Assembly: GCF_003071065.1 (NCBI RefSeq)
Contig: NZ_QCXX01000010.1
Location: forward strand, 614-64,613
Direction: 5' to 3'
Source of the DNA: Sphingobacterium athyrii
GTDB lineage: Bacteria; Bacteroidota; Bacteroidia; Sphingobacteriales; Sphingobacteriaceae
DNA: 64,000 nucleotides
In this document: positions 1 to 5,800 of the stretch, piece by piece
Layout: each line of letters starts with the position of its first letter
How positions within the stretch are numbered: position 1 is the stretch's first letter
Notes under the pieces: model-generated
The model's input: the letters and a program-made list of their open reading frames with translations, nothing else
What the model was told of the DNA's origin: nothing
The model's database searches: none
Position numbers and translations under genes: made by a program

Positions 1-97
1 TCCTTATAGGGTCGTAGGAGATGACTACGTTGATAGGCCATAGGTGTAAAGGTTGAGAGACCAAAGCCAAGTGGTACTAATAGCCCGAAGCTTTCTC
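1..97 (+). rRNA. 23S rRNA, 3' end (partial)
   Basis: The first ~97 bases match the conserved 3' end of bacterial 23S rRNA, including the GTGGTACTAATAGCCCGA stretch near 71-89. The 5' part of the gene lies left of the window. The end is estimated from where conservation normally stops (CTTTCTC). Confidence 0.93.
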
Positions 98-235
98 AAG
101 CAGACAGACACTGTTGTCTTCCTCTTTAATTTTTGAAACGAAAAGAATAACAAAAAGAAACGAACCTCTTTCAATGTATATGTCATTTAGACATGGACAT
201 GGATGCGTGCTATCTGGGACCTAACAGGATCCCGG

Positions 236-260
236 TACTCATATCTCATATCTCACATCT
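236..260 (+). repeat. Degenerate 7-nt tandem repeat in the 23S-5S spacer
   Basis: Just before the 5S gene the sequence reads as heptamers TACTCAT, ATCTCAT, ATCTCAC, then ATCT. The same ATCTCNN unit recurs five times before atpG (41219-41253), and the 11-mer ATCTCACATCT is identical in both places. Function unknown. The rest of the 98-270 spacer holds no gene that I can see. Confidence 0.6.
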
Positions 261-270
261 AAAAAGATCT

Positions 271-380
271 TTAGGTGCCTATATCGGCGGTGTCTACCTC
301 TTCCCATTCCGAACAGAGCAGTCAAGCCCGCCAGAGCCGATGGTATTGCCGTAACAGGTGGGAGAGTAGGTCGGTGCCTT
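271..380 (+). rRNA. rrf: 5S rRNA
   Basis: This ~110-nt segment contains the conserved 5S core CCATTCCGAACAGAG (304-318) and the later GCCGATGGTA. Its ends can pair as helix I: AGGTGCC at 273-279 with GGTGCCT at 373-379, using G-U wobbles. It follows the 23S tail in the usual order. The exact ends are good to a few bases. Confidence 0.93.
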
Positions 381-390
381 TTTTTTACAC

Positions 391-430
391 GGAAGCCCTT
401 GCTGGAAACAGTCAAGGGCTTCTTTCGTTT
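391..430 (+). terminator. rRNA operon terminator
   Basis: The inverted repeat AAGCCCTTG (393-401) and CAAGGGCTT (413-421) encloses a short loop and is followed by T-rich CTTTCGTTT. It lies directly after the 5S gene, so it most likely ends the rRNA transcript. Confidence 0.8.
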
Positions 431-468
431 AGGTCATATCTCCTTTCCAGAAGATTCTAAAGATCAAT

Positions 469-605
469 GGCGCCGCCACAAAGCCACACAGGGATAAGTC
501 TTCGAACTTGTGCTATAAAATACGGTTCTGCCGGATACTGATCTAAAGTACTGTACTATTATGTTTTTTATATATTTCCCAAAGATTGATATAGTGGCGC
601 CGCCA
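469..605. repeat. Two copies of GGCGCCGCCA in a non-coding gap
   Basis: The decamer GGCGCCGCCA occurs at 469-478 and 596-605 in the gap between the rRNA operon and the radical SAM gene. The upstream flanks are loosely alike (AAAGATCAATG and AAAGATTGATATAGT). No coding sequence is evident in 431-698. Confidence 0.4.
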
Positions 606-683
606 AGACGAAAATGACAGAAGAATGGACGATGGTATAGTGCTTTGTTCCTGAGTAATAATCTATTTGTGGTTTTTATTGAG

Positions 684-691
684 TAACTTTG
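684..691 (+). promoter_or_regulatory. -7 box TAACTTTG for the radical SAM gene
   Basis: TAACTTTG matches the Bacteroidota TAnnTTTG consensus and ends only 7 nt before the ATG at 699. A TTTG at 666-669 is a possible -33 element, but the 14-nt spacing is short. The transcript would be leaderless or nearly so. Confidence 0.6.
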
Positions 692-698
692 CGGCGCA

Positions 699-1640
699 AT
701 GGGTACATTATTGGATAACGGAATTAAGCCGTATAATCATTACGGCGCTTATTTAAAGCAAAAATATAACGGACAGAAAGTATTTAAAGTGATTGTCGAT
801 GGCAATTTTACTTGTCCAAATAGGGATGGCAGCAAAGGCTATGGTGGGTGTACTTACTGTAATGTAGATTCTTTTACGCCCGATACTGCGCGAAAAATTC
901 CTTCTATACGTGAGCAGGTTGAGTCAGGAATTGAACGAGCTCGTAACAGCTATGGCGCAGAAAAATTTATTATTTATTTCCAACCCAATACCAATACGTA
1001 CGCACCAGCACATCTGCTGAAAATGATGTACGATGAGGCTTTAAGCATAGATCCCGACAATACATTAGGTCTTTCTGTGGGTACACGTCCAGATTGTTTG
1101 GACTTTGAAAAAATTGCTTTGTTGGAATCTTATACCGATCGTTATGATGTAGATTTGGAAATGGGAATGGAATCGATTTATAATGACACCTTGGAAAGGA
1201 TCAACAGAGGTTGCTCACACGATGAATTCATTAAGGCTATGGATATGTTAAAGGATACACCTTTGGAGCTTTGTGTGCATACTATTTTCGGATTTCCATG
1301 GGAGACGGAGGAGATGATGTTAAAATACGCTGATGAGATTAATCGGTTTCCACAAATTAAGTTCGTGAAACTGCATCATTTACATATTGTCGAAGGTTCA
1401 ATTATGGGCGTAAAATATAAGCGTGAACCTTTTGAATTGTTCTCTATAGAAGGTTATACAGACTTCCTTTCAAAATTTATTCCACGTTTGCGTTCTGATT
1501 TGATTATCCAACGCGTTTTTGGTATCGCAGACAAAGAGCTATTGATAGCGCCAAATTGGGGATTACCCAAATCGGGTATTCAGACTTATATTGATAAAGG
1601 TCTGGAAGCTCGGAAAGTCCTGCAGGGTAGTCTCTGTTAA
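699..1640 (+). CDS. TIGR01212/YhcC-family radical SAM protein
   Basis: This 313-residue protein has the N-terminal cluster motif of the YhcC group: a Cys in FTCPNRDG followed by CTYC around residues 38-54, which binds the 4Fe-4S cluster that cleaves SAM. Further family-typical stretches are GTRPDCL and DLEMGMES in the barrel. The length fits the family (about 300). The physiological substrate of YhcC proteins is not established. The ATG at 699 is chosen because it follows a -7 box at 684-691. The gene is monocistronic and converges on the pyrophosphohydrolase gene, from which it is separated by a bidirectional terminator. Confidence 0.9.
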   Translation: MGTLLDNGIKPYNHYGAYLKQKYNGQKVFKVIVDGNFTCPNRDGSKGYGGCTYCNVDSFTPDTARKIPSIREQVESGIERARNSYGAEKFIIYFQPNTNTYAPAHLLKMMYDEALSIDPDNTLGLSVGTRPDCLDFEKIALLESYTDRYDVDLEMGMESIYNDTLERINRGCSHDEFIKAMDMLKDTPLELCVHTIFGFPWETEEMMLKYADEINRFPQIKFVKLHHLHIVEGSIMGVKYKREPFELFSIEGYTDFLSKFIPRLRSDLIIQRVFGIADKELLIAPNWGLPKSGIQTYIDKGLEARKVLQGSLC

Positions 1641-1683
1641 CTTTATGAATAGACTTCAGGTTGAAAAAGATTGTTCATTTCTA

Positions 1684-1708
1684 CAATTCTATAAGACTTA
1701 TAGAATTG
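1684..1708. repeat. Perfect 25-nt palindrome
   Basis: CAATTCTATAAG, a single central A, then CTTATAGAATTG forms a perfect inverted repeat with 12-bp arms. It lies between the radical SAM stop codon and the terminator at 1722-1751. No T-run follows, so it is not a normal terminator. It could be an operator or an mRNA 3'-end hairpin. Confidence 0.6.
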
Positions 1709-1721
1709 ATATAGTATAAAT

Positions 1722-1751
1722 AAATACGGCTTCCTTTTGGAAGCCGTATTT
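1722..1751. terminator. Bidirectional terminator between convergent genes
   Basis: AAATACGGCTTCC and GGAAGCCGTATTT form a perfect 13-bp stem with a TTTT loop. A/T-rich flanks on both sides let it stop transcription from the radical SAM gene (+) and the pyrophosphohydrolase gene (-). Confidence 0.85.
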
Positions 1752-1776
1752 ATTTTATGTTGTACTGTAGGTCAAA

Positions 1777-2244
1777 TTATCCTTCGACAATGGTCTTTAG
1801 ATCTGCTGGAGAATAATTAATCGACTTGAGTGTTTTATTGTCAGCTGTTCTAAAGACTAAAAATTTTCCGTCAACTTCTTTGTAGTGTGATTCTACTCCT
1901 TTAAGTTTGTAATGCGCTTGCGTAGCGATAGCTTCTGCTTCGTCTTTACATGCTTTACTCATATTGGAGCGTTGTACTTCATCAAAAAGCGCTGAAAATT
2001 TATCTTTTAAACCAAATTCAAGAACAGCTCCAGCGAGGACGTACTGAATGTCACATAAGGCGTCGGCAATTTCCACAAGATCTTTATCCTGGATAGCTTC
2101 CTCTAGTTCTTTTAATTCCTCAGCTATCAAAGAAACCCGCAGGGCACATCTTTGTTCAGAAGGAATCGTTGGTGTATCCAAGATCGGATGTTGGAATGTT
2201 TTATGGAATTCCGCTACGGATGAAAGTGTTTTTGGATCAGTCAT
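1777..2244 (-). CDS. MazG-like nucleoside triphosphate pyrophosphohydrolase
   Basis: This 155-residue protein carries the all-alpha NTP pyrophosphohydrolase signature: an EELKELEEA helix (Glu residues binding Mg2+) followed by DLVEIADALCDIQY with the paired acidic residues of the PRA-PH/MazG fold. Such enzymes hydrolyse NTPs or phosphoribosyl-ATP to the monophosphate plus PPi; the substrate cannot be told from sequence. The C-terminal ~50 residues look like an extra small domain beyond the core. It is transcribed alone from a -7 box at 2282-2289. Confidence 0.82.
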   Translation of the reverse strand: MTDPKTLSSVAEFHKTFQHPILDTPTIPSEQRCALRVSLIAEELKELEEAIQDKDLVEIADALCDIQYVLAGAVLEFGLKDKFSALFDEVQRSNMSKACKDEAEAIATQAHYKLKGVESHYKEVDGKFLVFRTADNKTLKSINYSPADLKTIVEG

Positions 2245-2281
2245 ATTCTTTTAATTTTTTGTACTCTCTTTTTATCAGGTG

Positions 2282-2289
2282 CAAATATA
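2282..2289 (-). promoter_or_regulatory. -7 box TATATTTG for the pyrophosphohydrolase gene
   Basis: On the minus strand the sequence reads TATATTTG, an exact match to TAnnTTTG, about 37 nt before the start at 2244. It abuts the terminator of the upstream pseudouridine synthase gene. Confidence 0.6.
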
Positions 2290-2290
2290 A

Positions 2291-2330
2291 AAAATAAAGG
2301 ACGGTTAACTGAATGACCGTCCTTTATTTT
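2291..2330 (-). terminator. Terminator of the pseudouridine synthase gene
   Basis: AAAATAAAGGACGGT (2291-2305) and ACCGTCCTTTATTTT (2316-2330) form a 15-bp perfect stem with a 10-nt loop, ending in a T-tract on the minus strand just after the stop codon at 2351. Confidence 0.8.
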
Positions 2331-2350
2331 ATTTTTCAAATGAGATTTGA

Positions 2351-4000
2351 TTAGATCAAGTGTTTCAATTGAACAATCTCTCTTTCTTCTAAATACCTCC
2401 AGCGTCCGCGTGGTAAATCTTTTTTCGTCAGGTTAGCATAAACCACACGATCCAACTTCACAATTTCATAACCAAGAGATTCAAAAATACGGCGTACAAT
2501 ACGATTTTTACCGGAGTGGATCTGAATACCTATTTCTCTTTTGGAACCTCCTTGTACATAGCTTAAATCATCAGGTTTGATAACACCATCTTCCAATTCA
2601 ATACCAAAATTAATTTTGTTAAAATCTCCTTGAGTAAGGCTTTTGTTAAGCTCTACATTGTATATTTTGCTGATGCTGTTACGTGGATGGGAGAGTTTCT
2701 CAGCAAGGTTACCATCGTTTGTCAACAAAAGGAGTCCGGTTGTATTTCTATCGAGACGGCCAACAGGATAAATTCGTTCTTTAGTAGCTTTAGAGACAAG
2801 TTCCATGACTGTATGACGCTCTTGTGGATCATCCGTAGTGGTAATATAATCTTTCGGTTTATTGAGTAAAACATAAACCATTTTCTCACGTTTTAAACGT
2901 TCGTTGTTGTAACGGATTTCGTCCGTTGCTGGATCAACTTTAGTCCCTAATTCAGAAACCGGTTCACCGTTTACCCAAATTACTCCTGCAGCGATCAATT
3001 CGTCCGCTTTACGTCTCGAACAGATACCGGCATTGGCGATATAACGGTTTAAGCGAATCAAGCCATCATCTTCTGTTGAAGTTTCGGCTTTCTTTTTTGG
3101 ACGTTTAATATATTGTTTCTCGTCGAAATTTTTGTTTTCATCAAAGTTTCTGCTTCTATCCCCATCGAATTTTCTGTTAGATGGTTTATCAAAGCTTCTG
3201 CTGCGATTGTTTGATGAACGGTCATCCTTATCGAAACGCTTGAATGAATCTCTTTTCTCAAAAGAGCCTTCTTTTCTGTCGAAAGATCTTGATGAATCAT
3301 TTCTGTCAGAGCGTTTGAAACTATCTCTTTTATCAAATGAACCTTCTTTTCTGTCGAAAGATCTTGATGAATCATTTCTGTCAGAGCGTTTGAAACTATC
3401 TCTTTTATCAAATGAACCTTCTTTTCTGTCGAAAGATCTTGATGAATCATTTCTGTCAGCACGTTTGAAACTATCTCTTTTATCAAATGAACCTTCTTTT
3501 CTGTCGAAAGATCTCGAAGAATCATTTCTGTCAGTACGTTTGAAGCTATCTCTTTTATCAAATGAACCCTCTCTTCTGTCAAATGATCTTGATGAATCAT
3601 TTCTGTCGGAGCGTTTGAAATTGTCTTTCTTGTCAAAAGAACGTTCAGATTTATCAAATTTGTTGAAGGAATCTCTTTTGTCGAAAGATCTTGACGAATC
3701 ATTTTTATCAAATGAGCGAGCTCCTTTGCTGAAAGGTTTGTCTGAATTATCTTTTGAACGGAAGGAATTACTTTCTCCTCTATAGGAAGGTTTGTCTGCG
3801 TATTTATTAGATCCGAATGATCTGTTTTCACGGTTATCATCTTTTCTGAAAGAACCTCTTTCAGATTGGTCCTTTGAACCAAAGGACGATTTTTTACCGA
3901 AACTATTGTTTTTGTCGCCTCTAGATTTGAAGCTATCTGAGTTGCCCCGTGACTTTCTGGAGTTGTCATCACGACTGTTCCTTTTATTGCTGAATGGCAT
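2351..4000 (-). CDS. RsuA/RluB-type rRNA pseudouridine synthase with long repetitive N-terminus
   Basis: This 549-residue protein has two parts. Residues ~313-549 are a normal RsuA/RluB-type enzyme: an S4 RNA-binding domain (LNRYIANAGICSRRKADELI) and a catalytic domain with GRLDRNTTGLLLLTNDG, where the Asp in RLD is the catalytic nucleophile. Residues 1-~310 are disordered and rich in Ser, Asp, Arg, Lys and Phe, including five 25-residue tandem repeats at 136-260. Known enzymes are about 240-300 residues, so the N-terminus roughly doubles the length. It probably isomerises a 23S rRNA uridine during ribosome assembly. The tail may bind RNA or promote condensate formation; that is inference. 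Confidence 0.9.
   Translation of the reverse strand: MPFSNKRNSRDDNSRKSRGNSDSFKSRGDKNNSFGKKSSFGSKDQSERGSFRKDDNRENRSFGSNKYADKPSYRGESNSFRSKDNSDKPFSKGARSFDKNDSSRSFDKRDSFNKFDKSERSFDKKDNFKRSDRNDSSRSFDRREGSFDKRDSFKRTDRNDSSRSFDRKEGSFDKRDSFKRADRNDSSRSFDRKEGSFDKRDSFKRSDRNDSSRSFDRKEGSFDKRDSFKRSDRNDSSRSFDRKEGSFEKRDSFKRFDKDDRSSNNRSRSFDKPSNRKFDGDRSRNFDENKNFDEKQYIKRPKKKAETSTEDDGLIRLNRYIANAGICSRRKADELIAAGVIWVNGEPVSELGTKVDPATDEIRYNNERLKREKMVYVLLNKPKDYITTTDDPQERHTVMELVSKATKERIYPVGRLDRNTTGLLLLTNDGNLAEKLSHPRNSISKIYNVELNKSLTQGDFNKINFGIELEDGVIKPDDLSYVQGGSKREIGIQIHSGKNRIVRRIFESLGYEIVKLDRVVYANLTKKDLPRGRWRYLEEREIVQLKHLI
3221..3595 (-). repeat. Five in-frame 75-bp tandem repeats
   Basis: Five consecutive 75-bp units encode the 25-residue unit SSRSFDRKEGSFDKRDSFKR followed by xDRND. 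The inner copies are nearly identical at the DNA level, which suggests recent expansion. The unit is a multiple of three, so copy-number change would keep the frame. Confidence 0.9.
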
Positions 4001-4024
4001 TGTGTTTTGCTAAAATGTGAACTG

Positions 4025-4032
4025 CAAAGTTA
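4025..4032 (-). promoter_or_regulatory. -7 box TAACTTTG for the pseudouridine synthase gene
   Basis: The minus strand reads TAACTTTG, matching TAnnTTTG, 24 nt upstream of the ATG ending at 4000. Confidence 0.6.
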
Positions 4033-4139
4033 GGTATAATTTTGGGTTTTGCGAAAAAATCCTTATCTTTTTGTCTTTTCTTGCATTCAGGTGATTTGGA
4101 CGCGAAAAAATACTCTTTAAAATAGTCAAAACGTAACTA

Positions 4140-4171
4140 TTTGTTTTTTAAATAAATACTCTTTACCTTTG
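4140..4171 (+). promoter_or_regulatory. Complete Bacteroidota-type promoter for the transglycosylase gene
   Basis: TTTG at 4140-4143, a 20-nt spacer and TACCTTTG at 4164-4171 match both the -33 and -7 elements with the expected spacing. The leader to the ATG at 4243 is about 65 nt and ends with a purine-rich AAGGGAG at 4233-4239 that can serve as a ribosome binding site. Confidence 0.75.
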
Positions 4172-4242
4172 TACCCTTGAATTTGGACCAAGCTATTTTT
4201 TGATCGATTTGATTCGTGGATAGGATAGCATTAAGGGAGTGA

Positions 4243-5055
4243 ATGATAAGAAAGAAAGTATTATGTAGTAGTTTGATTTTGTTTGCATTATTGCTGTCAA
4301 AATTATACTCAACCCCACACAACAACACTTCTGGCGGCGATAAGATCGTTGCAACGAAGTTAGTCGATACTCCAGCTCATCTTGGAGGTGACGAAGAGAA
4401 AAAAGAGAAAAACAACTCTTTTGAATCTTACCTGAGTTCATTGACGTTTGCCGAAGATTCATTACCGATGGATCGTCCATTAGTGGAAAGCAAATTACGC
4501 AAGTTCTTCAGTAGATTTTCATTTAAAAAAACAGGGTCCTACGATATGCACAAAAAGGCAGAAATCTATTTGCCTAAAATTGCTAAGATCCTGAAATCAC
4601 ATGGCATTCCAGAAGATTTTAAGTACATCCCATTGGTTGAAAGTGGCCTAAGTAAGGCTGTCGTTTCATCGAAAGGGGCTGGTGGTTATTGGCAATTTAT
4701 GCCAGCAACGGCGCGCTTATATGGCCTGCGGGTCAATGGTGCAGTGGATGATCGAAAAGATCTTGTGAAATCCACACATGCAGCAGCACGTTACTTAAAA
4801 TATCTTTACGCTCAATTCGGTAACTGGACTTTGGTGGCAGCGGCTTACAATGTCGGTGACGGTAGTTTAAAAGGTTCGATGAGAAGGCAAAAGAAGGATG
4901 ATTACTTTGCTTTGAAATTGAACAATGAGACTGGATCTTATGTGTATAAATTGGTATCCATGAAGGAAATTATTGAACATCCGCAGAAACATGGGTATTC
5001 ACGTTATGCGGACAAAGAAACCGAAACGTTGGATAGAGAACCCAATATGTTCTAG
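4243..5055 (+). CDS. Lytic transglycosylase (SLT domain)
   Basis: This 270-residue protein has an N-terminal hydrophobic signal (residues ~4-20) and one soluble-lytic-transglycosylase domain at about 100-240. Visible signatures are PLVESGL with the catalytic Glu, SSKGAGGYWQFMPATA, and AAYNVGDGS. The enzyme cleaves the MurNAc-GlcNAc bond of peptidoglycan in the periplasm with formation of 1,6-anhydro-MurNAc. It resembles the catalytic domain of MltD but lacks C-terminal LysM domains. It is monocistronic, with a strong promoter and a downstream terminator. Confidence 0.9.
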   Translation: MIRKKVLCSSLILFALLLSKLYSTPHNNTSGGDKIVATKLVDTPAHLGGDEEKKEKNNSFESYLSSLTFAEDSLPMDRPLVESKLRKFFSRFSFKKTGSYDMHKKAEIYLPKIAKILKSHGIPEDFKYIPLVESGLSKAVVSSKGAGGYWQFMPATARLYGLRVNGAVDDRKDLVKSTHAAARYLKYLYAQFGNWTLVAAAYNVGDGSLKGSMRRQKKDDYFALKLNNETGSYVYKLVSMKEIIEHPQKHGYSRYADKETETLDREPNMF

Positions 5056-5063
5056 ATAAAAAA

Positions 5064-5100
5064 CCAAAAAAAGGATTTCCCATTGAGAAATCCTTTTTTT
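5064..5100 (+). terminator. Terminator after the transglycosylase gene
   Basis: AAAAAAAGGATTTC pairs with GAAATCCTTTTTTT around a short loop (CCATTGA), ending in a run of seven Ts. It follows the stop codon by about 10 nt. Confidence 0.85.
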
Positions 5101-5151
5101 GTTAGTCTTATTTGACCGGAGAGTTGATCCATCCTACGGCAGACTTTATCC

Positions 5152-5799
5152 TTATCTTAGGTCGACAATGTCAAATCCACTGTAATTGCTTTTATTAAAA
5201 GTAAAAAAGCTGGATGAAATGGCTTTGTTTCCCTCCTGTGAGTTCAACGTGTAGGTATACCGATTGCCACTCTTATCAAAAATAGTTGTATCGTAGATCA
5301 AATTATTCGCTTTATTGATCCGTAATTTGATTTTGGAATAGTTTTTTTTACTATCAATAGGCTTCAGTTCCACAACACTCAAGCTTATTCCTTTTGCTTT
5401 TTCTGTATTAGCTAAAGTATAGTTAAAGCCTGAGGTATAGAATGTAAAAATATTGGTTGGGTTGATCTCATTTGTTGAGTTGCTCGCTTCCGATATCTCC
5501 ACTTCTTTCTCTGCTTTCATGATATTCCATTGTGTTTGGGAATCTGAGATTAGAATTTGATTTTTAGTATTGACATGGTATTTGTTATTTGCCTTGTCAA
5601 GATATAAAGTGCCTGCATCACTATGTGAACTTCCGTTTGCTTGTCTGATGTCTAAAGAGAAGCTAGCTTGTATGGTCTTGTATCCATTATATTTTTGACT
5701 GACTTTGTTAAGTAACGCCTTTGCGTTATTTTGTGCATAGCTGTATTGACTTGCTATAAGTAGCAAAAAGCTGAGCACGAATCCGATTTGTTTTTTCAT
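5152..5799 (-). CDS. lolA: LolA-like outer-membrane lipoprotein carrier protein
   Basis: This 215-residue protein begins with a signal peptide ending near SYAQ (residue ~22). The mature part has the LolA/LppX-like beta fold pattern: an early LLNKVSQKYNGYKTIQASF segment, then alternating strands with LYLDKANNKY and a C-terminal domain around NLIYDTTIFD. LolA ferries lipoproteins through the periplasm to the outer membrane. It starts 1 nt after the ftsK stop codon, so the two are almost surely one operon, an arrangement common in Bacteroidota. Sequence similarity to proteobacterial LolA is low, so the call rests on fold pattern and neighbourhood. Confidence 0.85.
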   Translation of the reverse strand: MKKQIGFVLSFLLLIASQYSYAQNNAKALLNKVSQKYNGYKTIQASFSLDIRQANGSSHSDAGTLYLDKANNKYHVNTKNQILISDSQTQWNIMKAEKEVEISEASNSTNEINPTNIFTFYTSGFNYTLANTEKAKGISLSVVELKPIDSKKNYSKIKLRINKANNLIYDTTIFDKSGNRYTYTLNSQEGNKAISSSFFTFNKSNYSGFDIVDLR

Positions 5800-5800
5800 G

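Noticed and set aside
275..460. A 61-residue open frame across the 5S rRNA
   Set aside because: It lies over a structural RNA and its terminator.
3221..3595. Regularly spaced repeats that could suggest a CRISPR array
   Set aside because: The units are contiguous and in frame, with no spacers. No other direct repeat with unique spacers was seen in the window.
3058..3972. A 304-residue open frame overlapping the pseudouridine synthase gene in another minus-strand frame, and a 217-residue one on the plus strand (3132-3785)
   Set aside because: Both are by-products of the 75-bp tandem repeat, which stays open in several frames because its period is a multiple of three. The proteins have no known pattern and the real gene has an enzyme domain.
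4137..4480. Minus-strand frames opposite the transglycosylase start
   Set aside because: They overlap the promoter and signal peptide of a well supported gene and show no protein pattern.
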